A stretch of DNA of 64,000 bases from Pseudomonas mosselii (GCF_005796105.1 NZ_VAUO01000009.1:62001-126000); one strand, 5' to 3'; counted from the first letter of the stretch, positions 25,655-35,466 are shown. The notes: generated by a model not told the origin, from the sequence alone. A program made the numbers and translations.

Positions 25655-28264
25655 GTGCTTGAAGCCTACCGCAAACACATCGAAGAGCGTGCCGCTCTGG
25701 GTATCGTGCCCCAGCCGCTTAACGCCGAACAAACCGCAGGCCTGGTCGAGCTGCTGAAAAACCCGCCGGCCGGCGAAGAAGCCTTCCTCGTAGACCTGAT
25801 CACCCACCGTGTTCCGCCTGGAGTCGACGAAGCTGCCTACGTCAAGGCCGCTTTCCTCTCTGCCCTGGCCAAGGGCGAAGCCACCTCGCCGCTGATCGAC
25901 GCCAAGCGCGCCACCGAGCTGCTGGGCACCATGCAGGGCGGCTACAACATCGAAACGCTGGTAACGCTGCTGGATGACGCCAACCTGGGCGCCGTCGCGG
26001 CTGAGCAGCTCAAGCACACCCTGCTGATGTTCGATGCCTTCCACGATGTCGCCGAAAAAGCCAAGGCCGGCAACGCCCACGCCAAGGCCGTGCTGGAATC
26101 CTGGGCAGCGGGCGAATGGTTCACCTCGCGTCCCGCCATCGCCGAGAAGTACACCCTGGCCGTGTTCAAGGTCCCGGGCGAAACCAACACCGACGACCTG
26201 TCGCCGGCACCGGACGCCTGGTCGCGCCCTGACATCCCACTGCACGCCCTGGCCATGCTGAAAATGGCCCGTGACGGCATCGAGCCTTCGCAACCCGGTT
26301 CGGTCGGCCCGCTGGCCCAGATCGAAGCGGTCAAGGCCAAAGGCTACCCAGTAGCCTATGTCGGTGACGTGGTCGGTACTGGTTCGTCGCGTAAATCGGC
26401 GACCAACTCGGTGCTGTGGTTCTTCGGCGACGACATCCCGTACGTACCTAACAAGCGTGCCGGTGGCTTCTGCTTCGGCACCAAGATCGCCCCGATCTTC
26501 TACAACACCATGGAAGACGCCGGCGCCCTGCCGATCGAGTTCGACTGCACCAACCTGGCCATGGGCGACATCATCGACGTCTACCCATTCAAAGGTGAAG
26601 TACGCCGCAACGGCAGCGACGAACTGGTCACCCAGTTCGAGCTGAAAACCGAAGTGCTGCTCGACGAAGTCCGCGCTGGCGGCCGTATCCCGCTGATCGT
26701 CGGCCGTGGCCTGACCGAAAAAGCCCGCGCCGAACTGGGCCTGGGCGCTTCGGATCTGTTCAAGAAGCCAGAGCAACCTGCCGACAGCGGCAAGGGCTTC
26801 ACCCTGGCGCAGAAAATGGTCGGTCGCGCCTGCGGCCTGCCAGAAGGCCAGGGCGTGCGCCCAGGTGCCTACTGCGAGCCGAAGATGACCACCGTCGGCT
26901 CCCAGGACACCACTGGCCCGATGACCCGTGACGAGCTGAAAGACCTGGCGTGCCTGGGCTTCTCCGCCGACCTGGTCATGCAGTCGTTCTGCCACACCGC
27001 GGCCTATCCAAAACCGATCGACGTCACCACCCACCACACCCTGCCAGACTTCATCCGCACCCGTGGCGGCGTGTCGCTGCGTCCAGGCGACGGCATCATC
27101 CACAGCTGGCTGAACCGCATGCTGATGCCTGACACCGTGGGTACTGGTGGCGACTCGCACACCCGTTTCCCAATCGGCATCTCGTTCCCGGCCGGTTCCG
27201 GCCTGGTCGCCTTCGCCGCAGCCACCGGCGTCATGCCGCTGGACATGCCGGAGTCGATCCTGGTGCGCTTCAAGGGCAAGCTGCAACCCGGCATCACCCT
27301 GCGTGACCTGGTCCATGCCATCCCTTACTACGCGATCCAGAAGGGCCTGCTGACCGTCGAGAAGAAAGGCAAGAAAAACGCCTTCTCCGGCCGCATCCTG
27401 GAAATCGAAGGCCTGGACGACCTGACCGTCGAGCAAGCGTTCGAGCTGTCCGATGCGTCGGCTGAACGCTCCGCTGCTGGCTGCACCATCAAGCTGCCAG
27501 AGAAGGCCATCGCCGAGTACCTGCAGTCCAACATCACCCTCCTGCGCTGGATGATCGGCGAAGGCTACGGCGATGCCCGCACCCTGGAGCGCCGCGCCCA
27601 GGCGATGGAAGCTTGGCTGGCCAAGCCTGAGCTGCTGTCGGCCGACGCCGATGCCGAATACGCCGAGATCATCGAGATCGACCTGGCCGAAGTCAAAGAG
27701 CCTGTGCTCTGCGCACCGAACGACCCGGACGATGCCCGCCTGCTGTCCTCGGTACAGGGCGAGAAGATCGACGAAGTGTTCATCGGCTCGTGCATGACCA
27801 ACATCGGCCACTTCCGTGCCGCTGGCAAGCTGCTGGAAAAGGTCAAGGGCGGTATTCCGACCCGTCTGTGGCTGGCACCGCCAACCAAGATGGACGCCCA
27901 CCAGCTGACCGAAGAAGGCTACTACGGCATCTACGGCAAGGCTGGCGCGCGCATGGAAATGCCAGGCTGCTCGCTGTGCATGGGTAACCAGGCACGTGTG
28001 CAGACCGGCTCCACGGTAGTGTCCACCTCGACCCGTAACTTCCCGAACCGTCTGGGCGATGCCACCAACGTGTACCTGGCCTCGGCAGAACTCGCTGCCG
28101 TCGCTTCGATCATCGGCAAACTGCCGACCGTCGAGGAGTACATGCAGTACGCCAAGGATATCGACAGCATGTCTGCCGACGTCTACCGCTACCTGAGCTT
28201 CGACCAGATCGCCGAGTTCCGTGAAGCGGCGGCCAACGCCAAGATCCCGGTCGTTCAGGCGTAA
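25655..28264 (+). CDS. acnB: aconitate hydratase B
   Basis: 869 residues from GTG 25655 (MLEAYRKHIEERAALG), with GAGGG about eight bases before it; an ATG at 25640 in the same frame has no ribosome site. AcnB interconverts citrate and isocitrate and can also hydrate 2-methyl-cis-aconitate. It has the B-type order: N-terminal HEAT-like domain (1-160), swivel domain (165-370), then the catalytic domain. The [4Fe-4S] cysteines are in FIGSCMTNIGHF and CSLCMGNQ. It faces the 2-methylcitrate operon, which lacks prpD, so AcnB probably completes that pathway as well as the TCA cycle. Confidence 0.96.
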   Translation: MLEAYRKHIEERAALGIVPQPLNAEQTAGLVELLKNPPAGEEAFLVDLITHRVPPGVDEAAYVKAAFLSALAKGEATSPLIDAKRATELLGTMQGGYNIETLVTLLDDANLGAVAAEQLKHTLLMFDAFHDVAEKAKAGNAHAKAVLESWAAGEWFTSRPAIAEKYTLAVFKVPGETNTDDLSPAPDAWSRPDIPLHALAMLKMARDGIEPSQPGSVGPLAQIEAVKAKGYPVAYVGDVVGTGSSRKSATNSVLWFFGDDIPYVPNKRAGGFCFGTKIAPIFYNTMEDAGALPIEFDCTNLAMGDIIDVYPFKGEVRRNGSDELVTQFELKTEVLLDEVRAGGRIPLIVGRGLTEKARAELGLGASDLFKKPEQPADSGKGFTLAQKMVGRACGLPEGQGVRPGAYCEPKMTTVGSQDTTGPMTRDELKDLACLGFSADLVMQSFCHTAAYPKPIDVTTHHTLPDFIRTRGGVSLRPGDGIIHSWLNRMLMPDTVGTGGDSHTRFPIGISFPAGSGLVAFAAATGVMPLDMPESILVRFKGKLQPGITLRDLVHAIPYYAIQKGLLTVEKKGKKNAFSGRILEIEGLDDLTVEQAFELSDASAERSAAGCTIKLPEKAIAEYLQSNITLLRWMIGEGYGDARTLERRAQAMEAWLAKPELLSADADAEYAEIIEIDLAEVKEPVLCAPNDPDDARLLSSVQGEKIDEVFIGSCMTNIGHFRAAGKLLEKVKGGIPTRLWLAPPTKMDAHQLTEEGYYGIYGKAGARMEMPGCSLCMGNQARVQTGSTVVSTSTRNFPNRLGDATNVYLASAELAAVASIIGKLPTVEEYMQYAKDIDSMSADVYRYLSFDQIAEFREAAANAKIPVVQA

Positions 28265-28270
28265 TCAGCG

Positions 28271-28310
28271 ACAAGCTGTAAGCTACAAGCCGTAAGCTAC
28301 AAGCGGCAAG
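28271..28310. repeat. degenerate heptad repeats (AAGCTGT/AAGCTAC) after acnB
   Basis: Five 7-base units (AAGCTGT, AAGCTAC, AAGCCGT, AAGCTAC, AAGCGGC) run from the acnB stop to its terminator. They belong to the same sequence family as the long CTGCAAG array after cysH (41448-41573). Confidence 0.7.
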
Positions 28311-28312
28311 AA

Positions 28313-28346
28313 GAAGCCCCGGTGAGAGCCGGGGCTTCTTTTTTTT
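28313..28346 (+). terminator. acnB intrinsic terminator
   Basis: GAAGCCCCGG-TGAGAG-CCGGGGCTTC is a perfect 10-bp stem (28313-28338) followed by eight T residues. Confidence 0.93.
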
Positions 28347-28410
28347 GCCTTGGAATCGCTGGGAGGGCGGCGTTGATTCGGGCATCGCGCAGTTCTGGCA
28401 CGACCCCGGT

Positions 28411-28460
28411 GTAGGAGCGGCCTCGTGCCGCGAAGGGGCGCGTAGCGGCCCGAGGCTTCA
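28411..28460. repeat. REP-like element between acnB and prpF
   Basis: TGTAGGAGCGGCCTCGTGCC and following GCGAAGGGGC match the second REP variant seen at 38794-38900, with an internal GGGGCGCGTAGCGGCCC fold. It lies in the 255-base gap between the convergent genes, which holds nothing else apart from the acnB terminator. Confidence 0.55.
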
Positions 28461-28519
28461 GCCGCGCGCACGATCTGCGACTGGATTCAGCAGAGGCTAC
28501 AAGGCGCCCCGGCACGCCC

Positions 28520-29710
28520 CTAGAAGCAGTCGCCTGGCACCCTCACCCACCCCTCCATCAACACCCGCGCGCTGCGGCTCATGATGGCCTTGGTCACCGT
28601 CCACTGACCGTCCACCTGCTGCGCCGCCGCGCCGACACGCAGCGTGCCCGATGGGTGCCCGAAACGTACCGCACTGCGCTCACCGCCCCCGGCCGCGAGG
28701 TTGACCAGCGTTCCAGGAATCGCCGCCGCCGTACCAATGGCCACCGCTGCCGTGCCCATCATGGCGTGATGCAGCTTACCCATCGACAACGCACGCACCA
28801 GCAGGTCCACGTCTTCTGCCGCGACCGGCTTACCGCTGGAAGCGGTGTACGACACAGGCCTGGCGACGAACGCCACCTTCGGCGTGTGCTGGCGCCCTGC
28901 CGCCTGGTCGATGTGCTCGATCAGGCCCATACGCAGCGCACCGTATGCGCGAATGGTCTCGAACCGCGCCAGCGCCGCAGGGTCGCCATTGATCGCCTCC
29001 TGCAGCTCGGTGCCGCTGTAGCCAAGGTCTGCCGCATCGATGAAGATGGTCGGGATGCCAGCATTGATCAACGTCGCCTTGAACGTACCGATGCCCGGCA
29101 CTTGCAGCTCATCCACCAGATGGCCAGTGGGGAACATCGCCCCGCCGCCGCCCTCTTCGTCTGCCGCAGGGTCGAGGAACTCCAACTGCACCTCGGCAGC
29201 AGGAAAGGTAACGCCGTCCAGCTCGAAATCGCCGGTTTCCTGCACCTGGCCGTCGGTGATCGGCACATGCGCGATGATGGTCTTGCCAATGTTCGCCTGC
29301 CAGATCCGCACCGTGGCGATACCGTCGCGCGGCACGCGCTCTGGCGCGAGCAGACCGTTGGCAATCGCGAATGAGCCCACCGCAGCGGACAGATTGCCGC
29401 AGTTGCCACTCCAGTCGACGAACGCGGTATCGATCGATACCTGGCCGAACAAGTAGTCGACATCATGATCGGGCTTGATGCTGGAGGAGACGATCACCGT
29501 CTTGCTGGTGCTGGACGTCGCTCCGCCCATGCCATCGATCTGCTTGGCATACGGGTCGGGGCTGCCGATTACCCGCAGCAACAGCGCATCGCGGGCCGGC
29601 CCCGGGATTTGCGCGGCCTCAGGCAGGTCTTGCAGACGAAAGAACACACCCTTGCTGGTGCCACCGCGCATGTAGGTGGCAGGGATTCGGATTTGTGCAA
29701 CGTGAGCCAT
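28520..29710 (-). CDS. prpF: 2-methylaconitate cis-trans isomerase
   Basis: 396 residues from ATG 29710 (MAHVAQIRIPATYMRGGTSK). PrpF moves the double bond of 2-methylaconitate, the AcnD product, so that aconitase can hydrate it. It has the diaminopimelate-epimerase-like fold of two similar halves, with the opening YMRGGTSKGVFF and the IDGMGGATSSTSKTV segment, and FVDWSGNCGNLSAAVG in the first half carrying the conserved Cys-Gly-Asn. Its active-site Lys/Cys set appears complete. Last gene of the prp operon, 75 bases after acnD. Confidence 0.94.
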   Translation of the reverse strand: MAHVAQIRIPATYMRGGTSKGVFFRLQDLPEAAQIPGPARDALLLRVIGSPDPYAKQIDGMGGATSSTSKTVIVSSSIKPDHDVDYLFGQVSIDTAFVDWSGNCGNLSAAVGSFAIANGLLAPERVPRDGIATVRIWQANIGKTIIAHVPITDGQVQETGDFELDGVTFPAAEVQLEFLDPAADEEGGGGAMFPTGHLVDELQVPGIGTFKATLINAGIPTIFIDAADLGYSGTELQEAINGDPAALARFETIRAYGALRMGLIEHIDQAAGRQHTPKVAFVARPVSYTASSGKPVAAEDVDLLVRALSMGKLHHAMMGTAAVAIGTAAAIPGTLVNLAAGGGERSAVRFGHPSGTLRVGAAAQQVDGQWTVTKAIMSRSARVLMEGWVRVPGDCF

Positions 29711-29785
29711 GGTCAATTCCCGTCTTGCACGGCGCCCAGCAGGCGCGGACGAACCTGCTCCCACTGGGGCCATGTCGCTAGTTGA

Positions 29786-32377
29786 TTAGGCGGTGCCTTC
29801 CAGGAAATCCTGGGCGAAGCGCTGTAGCACCCCACCGGCCTCGTAGATCGACACTTCCTCGGCAGTATCCAGGCGGCAGGTCACCGGCACCTCGACCCGC
29901 TCGCCATCACGCCGGGTCACCACCAGGGTCAGCGTGGCCCGTGGCGTGCGCTGGCCGACCACGTCGTAGGTCTCACTGCCATCGAGCTGCAAGGTCTTGC
30001 GATTGGTGCCCGGCTTGAACTCCAGCGGCAGCACCCCCATGCCCACCAGGTTGGTACGGTGGATGCGCTCGAAGCCTTCGGCGACGATCGCCTCGACACC
30101 GGCCAGGCGCACCCCCTTGGCCGCCCAGTCTCGCGACGAGCCTTGGCCATAGTCGGCACCGGCGATGATGATCAGCGGCTGCTTGCGCTGCATGTAGGTC
30201 TCGATGGCCTCCCACATCCGCGTGACCTTACCTTCGGGCTCGATGCGCGCCAGCGAGCCTTGACGCACGCTGCCGTCGTCGTTGCGCACCATCTCGTTGA
30301 ACAGCTTGGGGTTGGCGAAGGTCGCGCGCTGGGCGGTCAAATGGTCGCCACGGTGGGTGGCATAGGAGTTAAAGTCCTCCTCGGGCAGGCCCATCTTGGC
30401 CAGGTACTCACCAGCGGCACTGTCCAGCAGGATGGCATTGGACGGCGACAGGTGGTCGGTGGTGATGTTGTCCGGCAGCACCGCCAGCGGGCGCATGCCG
30501 CGCAGGCTGCGTTCGCCGGCCAGCGCGCCCTCCCAATACGGCGGGCGGCGGATGTAGGTGCTCATCGGGCGCCAGTCGTACAACGGCGGGACTTTCGGCC
30601 CGCGATCCTCCTCGATGGCGAACATTGGGATGTAGACCTGGCGGAACTGCTCAGGCTTGACCGCCGCACGCACAACCGCGTCGATTTCCTCATCGCTGGG
30701 CCAGATATCCTTGAGGCGGATTGGCTGACCATCGACCACACCCAGCACGTCTTTTTCGATGTCGAAACGGATGGTCCCGGCGATGGCATACGCCACCACC
30801 AGCGGCGGCGAGGCCAGGAACGCCTGCTTGGCGTAGGGGTGAATGCGCCCATCGAAGTTGCGGTTACCCGACAACACGGCAGTGGCATACAGGTCGCGGT
30901 CGATGATTTCCTGCTGGATCCGCGGATCCAGCGCGCCGGACATGCCATTGCAGGTGGTGCACGCGAACGCAACGATACCGAAGCCCAGTTGCTCCAGCTC
31001 CTTTTCCAGCCCCGCCTCTTGCAGATACAACTGCACAGCCTTGGAGCCCGGCGCCAGGGAGGACTTGACCCAAGGTTTGCGCATCAGCCCGAGGCGGTTG
31101 GCGTTGCGCGCCAGCAGGCCTGCGGCGATGACGTTGCGCGGGTTGCTGGTGTTGGTGCAACTGGTGATGGCCGCGATGATGACCGCACCGTCGGGCATCT
31201 GCCCCGGCACCTCTTCCCAGGCCCCGGCGATGCCCTTGGCCGCCAGCTCACTGGTGGCAACGCGGGCGTGCGGATTGGACGGGCCGGCCAGGTTGCGCAC
31301 CACGCTCGACAAGTCGAAGCTCAGGGTGCGCTCGTACTCGGCCTTGGCCAGGCTGTCGGCCCACAGGCCTGCGGCCTTGGCGTAGGTTTCCACCAGTTGC
31401 ACCTGCTGATCGTCGCGACCGGTCAGCTTGAGGTAGTCGAGGGTTTGTTGATCGATGGCGAACATCGCCGCCGTGGCACCGTACTCAGGCGCCATGTTGG
31501 AAATGGTGGCGCGGTCGCCCAGGGTCAGGGCGCGCGCCCCTTCACCGTGGAATTCGAGGTAGGCACCGACGACCTTCTGCTTGCGCAGGAACTCGGTCAG
31601 GGCCAGCACCAGATCGGTGGCGGTGATGTTCGGCGCCAGGCGCCCGCTCAGCTCGACGCCGACGATTTCCGGCAGGCGCATCCACGAAGCACGCCCGAGC
31701 ATCACGTTCTCGGCCTCCAGGCCGCCGACACCGATGGCGATGACCCCAAGGGCATCGACATGCGGGGTGTGGCTGTCGGTGCCGACGCAGGTGTCCGGGT
31801 AAGCCACGCCACGGTCGCTGTGTACCACAGGCGACATCTTCTCCAGGTTGATCTGGTGCATGATGCCGTTGCCCGGCTGGATCACGTCGACGTTCTTGAA
31901 CGCCTGCTTGGTCCAGTTGATGAAGTGGAAACGGTCTTCGTTGCGCCGGTCTTCGATGGCGCGGTTCTTGTCGAACGCCTGCGGATCGAAGCCGCCGCAC
32001 TCCACGGCCAGCGAGTGGTCGACGATCAGTTGCACCGGCACCACTGGGTTGACCTGGGCAGGGTCGCCGCCCTTGTCGGCAATCGCATCGCGCAGGCCGG
32101 CCAGGTCCACCAGGGCGGTCTGGCCAAGAATGTCATGGCACACCACGCGCGCCGGGAACCATGGGAAGTCGAGGTCACGCTTGCGCTCGATCAGTTGGCT
32201 GAGCGAGGCATCGAGGCTGGCCGGATCGCAGCGGCGCACCAGGTTCTCGGCCAGCACGCGGGAGGTGTACGGCAGGCCATCGTAGGCGCCGGGCTTGATC
32301 GCCTCGACCGCAGCACGGGCATCGAAATAGTCCAGGGCGGTGCCTGGCAGGGGTTTGCGGTATGCAGTGTTCATCAT
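29786..32377 (-). CDS. acnD: Fe/S-dependent 2-methylcitrate dehydratase
   Basis: 863 residues (862 if the second Met of MMNTAYRK is used). AcnD dehydrates 2-methylcitrate to 2-methylaconitate. It has the AcnA-type order: three domains around the [4Fe-4S] cluster (AITSCTNTSNP and ACTTCNGMSG supply the cysteines), VGTDSHTPHVDALGV, then a C-terminal swivel domain (GADYGQGSSRDWAAKG). Together with prpF it replaces the PrpD dehydratase of enteric bacteria. Separated from prpC by 154 bases holding a REP pair, which may lower downstream transcription. Confidence 0.95.
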   Translation of the reverse strand: MMNTAYRKPLPGTALDYFDARAAVEAIKPGAYDGLPYTSRVLAENLVRRCDPASLDASLSQLIERKRDLDFPWFPARVVCHDILGQTALVDLAGLRDAIADKGGDPAQVNPVVPVQLIVDHSLAVECGGFDPQAFDKNRAIEDRRNEDRFHFINWTKQAFKNVDVIQPGNGIMHQINLEKMSPVVHSDRGVAYPDTCVGTDSHTPHVDALGVIAIGVGGLEAENVMLGRASWMRLPEIVGVELSGRLAPNITATDLVLALTEFLRKQKVVGAYLEFHGEGARALTLGDRATISNMAPEYGATAAMFAIDQQTLDYLKLTGRDDQQVQLVETYAKAAGLWADSLAKAEYERTLSFDLSSVVRNLAGPSNPHARVATSELAAKGIAGAWEEVPGQMPDGAVIIAAITSCTNTSNPRNVIAAGLLARNANRLGLMRKPWVKSSLAPGSKAVQLYLQEAGLEKELEQLGFGIVAFACTTCNGMSGALDPRIQQEIIDRDLYATAVLSGNRNFDGRIHPYAKQAFLASPPLVVAYAIAGTIRFDIEKDVLGVVDGQPIRLKDIWPSDEEIDAVVRAAVKPEQFRQVYIPMFAIEEDRGPKVPPLYDWRPMSTYIRRPPYWEGALAGERSLRGMRPLAVLPDNITTDHLSPSNAILLDSAAGEYLAKMGLPEEDFNSYATHRGDHLTAQRATFANPKLFNEMVRNDDGSVRQGSLARIEPEGKVTRMWEAIETYMQRKQPLIIIAGADYGQGSSRDWAAKGVRLAGVEAIVAEGFERIHRTNLVGMGVLPLEFKPGTNRKTLQLDGSETYDVVGQRTPRATLTLVVTRRDGERVEVPVTCRLDTAEEVSIYEAGGVLQRFAQDFLEGTA

Positions 32378-32414
32378 TCAGGCTCGGTCACAGGGTTCGG
32401 AAGGTTCTACCGCC

Positions 32415-32510
32415 CCTGTGGGAGCGGGCTTGCCCGCGAATGCGTCAGCAGGTCCACAGACGTTACCCATCCGGGCGCATTCGCGGGCAAGCCCGCTCCC
32501 ACAAGGGAAC
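32415..32510. repeat. inverted REP pair between prpC and acnD
   Basis: TGTGGGAGCGGGCTTGCCCG then CGAATGCG (about 32418-32445) is repeated inverted as CGCATTCGCGGGCAAGCCCG then CTCCCACA (about 32477-32504). The two copies can fold on each other into a long hairpin. They resemble P. putida REP elements and fill the intergenic gap inside the operon. Confidence 0.85.
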
Positions 32511-32531
32511 GGGTTGCCTCTCTGTTTCTAT

Positions 32532-33659
32532 TCAACGCCGCTCGATCGGCACGAACGCGCGCTGTTCAACGCCGACGTACTCGGCGCTCGGGCGGATGAT
32601 GCGATTGTTGGCACGTTGCTCGAACACATGCGCGGCCCAGCCGGTCAGGCGCGAGCACACGAAGATCGGCGTGAACAGCTTGGTCGGGATACCCATGAAG
32701 TGGTACGCCGAGGCGTGGTAGAAGTCGGCATTGGGGAACAGGCGTTTCTGCTCCCACATGGTCTTGTCGATTGCTTCGGAGACTGGGTACAGCACCTTGT
32801 CACCGACCTCATCGGCCAACTGCTTCGACCAGCCCTTGATCACCTCGTTGCGCGGGTCGGACTCTTTGTAGATCGCATGGCCAAAGCCCATGATCTTGTC
32901 CTTGCGCTCGAGCATGCGCAGCAGCTCGGCGGCAGCCTCCTGCGGGCTCTGGAAGCGCTCGATCAGCTCCATCGCCGCCTCGTTGGCGCCACCGTGCAGC
33001 GGGCCGCGCAACGAACCGATGGCAGCGGTGATGCACGAGTAAAGATCCGACAGGGTCGAGGCGCACACGCGGGCGGTGAAGGTCGAGGCGTTGAACTCAT
33101 GTTCGGCGTAGAGGATCAGCGACACGTTCATCACCTTGACGTGCAGCGCGCTGGGCTGCTTGCCATGCAGCAGGTGCAGGAAGTGGCCGCCAAGGGTGTC
33201 TTCGTCGCTGTTGCAGTCGATGCGCACGCCATGATGGGTGAAGCGGTACCAGTAGCACATCACCGCCGGGAACAGCGCCAGCAAGCGGTCGGTCTTGTCG
33301 TGTTGGGCGCCGAAGGTCAGTTCAGGCTCCAGAGTGCCGAGCACCGAGCAGCCAGTGCGCATCACATCCATCGGGTGGGCGTCGCGAGGGATGCGCTCGA
33401 GCACCTCCTTGAGCGCCTGGGGCAGGTCACGCAGACCTTTGAGCTTGCGCTTGTAGTCGGCAAGCTCAGCCTGGCTGGGCAGCTCGCCGTACAGCAGCAG
33501 GTAGGCCACTTCCTCGAACTCGGCGCCAGCGGCCAGGTCGCGCACATCATAGCCGCGGTAGGTCAGGCCGGCGCCGGCCTGGCCGACGGTCGACAGCGCG
33601 GTCTGGCCGGCGACCTGGCCACGCAGGCCCGCGCCACTGAGTACTTTTGCTTCGGCCAT
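32532..33659 (-). CDS. prpC: 2-methylcitrate synthase
   Basis: 375 residues behind an AGGAGA site. It condenses propionyl-CoA with oxaloacetate. Citrate-synthase motifs are present: the substrate His in LHGGANEAAME, the catalytic His/Asp region GFGHAIYKESDPR, and FTARVCASTLSD. Length is that of PrpC rather than the 430-residue hexameric citrate synthase. Sits between prpB and acnD. Confidence 0.95.
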   Translation of the reverse strand: MAEAKVLSGAGLRGQVAGQTALSTVGQAGAGLTYRGYDVRDLAAGAEFEEVAYLLLYGELPSQAELADYKRKLKGLRDLPQALKEVLERIPRDAHPMDVMRTGCSVLGTLEPELTFGAQHDKTDRLLALFPAVMCYWYRFTHHGVRIDCNSDEDTLGGHFLHLLHGKQPSALHVKVMNVSLILYAEHEFNASTFTARVCASTLSDLYSCITAAIGSLRGPLHGGANEAAMELIERFQSPQEAAAELLRMLERKDKIMGFGHAIYKESDPRNEVIKGWSKQLADEVGDKVLYPVSEAIDKTMWEQKRLFPNADFYHASAYHFMGIPTKLFTPIFVCSRLTGWAAHVFEQRANNRIIRPSAEYVGVEQRAFVPIERR

Positions 33660-33712
33660 GGGGTTTCTCCTTTCTTGAACTTGTTATGGAAGTCTTTCTG
33701 GCTAATTCGGAT

Positions 33713-33812
33713 GGCCTGTACCGGCCTCTTCGCGGCGCAAGCCTGCACCTAAACCTTGCATCAGTGATAACCCTGTGGGAGCGGGCTTGCCCGCGAAGAG
33801 GCCAGCCGCTCC
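33713..33812. repeat. REP pair between prpB and prpC
   Basis: GCCTGTACCGGCCTCTTCGC (from 33713) and, inverted, CCTGTGGGAGCGGGCTTGCC then CGCGAAGAGGCC (33774-33805) share the P. putida REP core. This is the second REP pair inside the prp operon. Confidence 0.8.
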
Positions 33813-33830
33813 AACCAAAATCTTGAATCT

Positions 33831-34721
33831 TCAGCCCTTCTTCTGCGCGAACAACGCATCCAGGCTCTGCTCGAAGGCGTGGTAGCCAATGGCGTCGTAG
33901 AGTTCCATGCGGGTTTGCATGGTGTCGATCACGTTCTTCTGCGTGCCGTCACGGCGCAGCGCGTGATAGACGTTCTCGGCGGCCTTGTTCATGGCGCGGA
34001 ACGCCGACAGCGGGTACAGCACCAGCGACACGTCCACCGAGGCCAGCTCTTCGGTGGTATATAGCGGCGTCGCGCCGAACTCGGTGATATTGGCCAGGAT
34101 CGGGGCCTGCACGCGGTCTGCGAAGGTCTTGTACATCGACAGTTCAGTGATGGCTTCCGGGAAAATCATGTCGGCACCGGCCTCGATGCAGGCAGCGGCG
34201 CGGTCCAGGGCGGCGTTCAGGCCTTCGACTGCCAGGGCATCGGTCCGCGCCATGATCACGAAGCTGTCGTCACTGCGCGCATCCACCGCAGCCTTGATGC
34301 GGTCGACCATCTCCTGCTGGCTGACGATCTCCTTGTTCGGACGATGGCCGCAGCGCTTGGCACCCACCTGATCCTCGATGTGGATCGCCGCAGCGCCGAA
34401 CTTGCTCATCGAGCGCACGGTACGCGCAACGTTGAACGCCGAAGCGCCAAAACCGGTGTCGACATCCACCAGCAACGGCAGGTCGCAGACATCGGTGATG
34501 CGCCGCACATCGGTCAGCACATCGTCCAGGCCGCTGATACCGAGGTCCGGCAAGCCCAGCGAGCCTGCCGCGACACCGCCGCCGGACAGGTAGATGGCCT
34601 TGAACCCGGCGCGCTTGGCCAGCAGGGCATGATTGGCGTTGATCGCCCCGACCACCTGCAACGGATGTTCGGCGGCAACCGCGTCGCGGAAACGTTGGCC
34701 GGGCGTGCTCTTGACTGTCAT
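33831..34721 (-). CDS. prpB: 2-methylisocitrate lyase
   Basis: 296 residues. It cleaves 2-methylisocitrate to pyruvate and succinate. The isocitrate-lyase-superfamily catalytic Cys is C124 in the KRCGHRPNKE loop, and Mg-binding acidic residues lie in LLVDVDTGFG and IEDQVG. Length matches short PrpB enzymes, not isocitrate lyase. Its start overlaps the stop of the GntR gene by four bases, so regulator and enzymes are coupled. Confidence 0.95.
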   Translation of the reverse strand: MTVKSTPGQRFRDAVAAEHPLQVVGAINANHALLAKRAGFKAIYLSGGGVAAGSLGLPDLGISGLDDVLTDVRRITDVCDLPLLVDVDTGFGASAFNVARTVRSMSKFGAAAIHIEDQVGAKRCGHRPNKEIVSQQEMVDRIKAAVDARSDDSFVIMARTDALAVEGLNAALDRAAACIEAGADMIFPEAITELSMYKTFADRVQAPILANITEFGATPLYTTEELASVDVSLVLYPLSAFRAMNKAAENVYHALRRDGTQKNVIDTMQTRMELYDAIGYHAFEQSLDALFAQKKG

Positions 34722-35434
34722 GACTCACCTCGTGGGCTATTGTTGTCGGCGCCTTGATAATGACGCTCGATATTGCGCTTGGACGCGCCAATGTGGCGGC
34801 GCATCAGGAGTTCGGCCAACTCGCCGTCACGGCTTTCGATGGCATCGAGGATGCGATGGTGCTCGGCGAAGGCCTGGCGTGGTCGGTTGGGCGTGCTGGA
34901 GAACTGGATGCGATACATGCGCACCAGCTGGTACAGCTCGCCACACAGCATCTTGTAGAGGGTCTGGTTGCCGCTGCCCTGGATGATTCGATAATGGAAG
35001 TCGTAATCGCCTTCCTGCTGGTAGTAGCCCTGCCCGGCCTGGAACGCGGCGTCGCGCTCGTGGGTGTCGAGCACGTGGCGCAACTCATCGATGGCGGCCT
35101 GAGTCATGCGTTCGGCGGCCAAGCGGCACGCCATGCCCTCGAGCGACTCGCGAATTTCGTACAGTTCGATCAACTCGGCATGGCTCAGCGAAACCACCCG
35201 CGCGCCCACGTGCGGGACCCGCACCAGCAGGCGCTGGCCTTCGAGCCGGTGAATCGCCTCGCGCAGCGGGCCGCGACTGATGCCGTAGGTACGCGCCAAC
35301 TCTGGCTCGGAGATCTTGCTGCCAGGCGCGATCTCACCTTTGACGATCGCCGCCTGGATACGCCGGAAGACGTTCTCCGAAAGTGTCTCGGTCTCCTCGG
35401 GCGAGGCGGCAGCGGCGGAAGCTACATCCAACAT
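34718..35434 (-). CDS. GntR/FadR-family regulator of the prp operon
   Basis: 238 residues from ATG 35434 (MLDVASAAAASPEE); an upstream ATG at 35455 would start almost at the predicted transcript end. The winged helix (20-85: SEPELARTYGISRGPLREAI) is followed by a helical FCD domain (95-225) with His residues that may bind a metal and a carboxylate. First gene of gntR-prpB-prpC-acnD-prpF. Operator-like sites flank its promoter, so it probably represses its own operon with 2-methylcitrate or a related acid as inducer; the ligand is inferred. Confidence 0.9.
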   Translation of the reverse strand: MLDVASAAAASPEETETLSENVFRRIQAAIVKGEIAPGSKISEPELARTYGISRGPLREAIHRLEGQRLLVRVPHVGARVVSLSHAELIELYEIRESLEGMACRLAAERMTQAAIDELRHVLDTHERDAAFQAGQGYYQQEGDYDFHYRIIQGSGNQTLYKMLCGELYQLVRMYRIQFSSTPNRPRQAFAEHHRILDAIESRDGELAELLMRRHIGASKRNIERHYQGADNNSPRGES

Positions 35435-35435
35435 G

Positions 35436-35447
35436 ATTGTCGACACC
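35436..35447. promoter_or_regulatory. operator-like site at the gntR start
   Basis: ATTGTCGACACC directly upstream of the ATG shares ATTGTCGAC with the perfect palindrome at 35509-35520. Its position between the predicted transcription start and the ATG suits repression. Confidence 0.6.
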
Positions 35448-35466
35448 TTTAACATCCATGCGGGCA

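Noticed and set aside
25322..27901. An 859-codon open frame on the minus strand opposite acnB
   Set aside because: It is the shadow of a GC-rich gene; acnB has the complete aconitase motifs and the antisense frame has no start site, ribosome site or recognisable domain.
30059..32599. An 846-codon plus-strand frame opposite acnD
   Set aside because: Same reason; the frame is low-complexity and Arg/Gly/Val-rich, as third-position GC bias creates.
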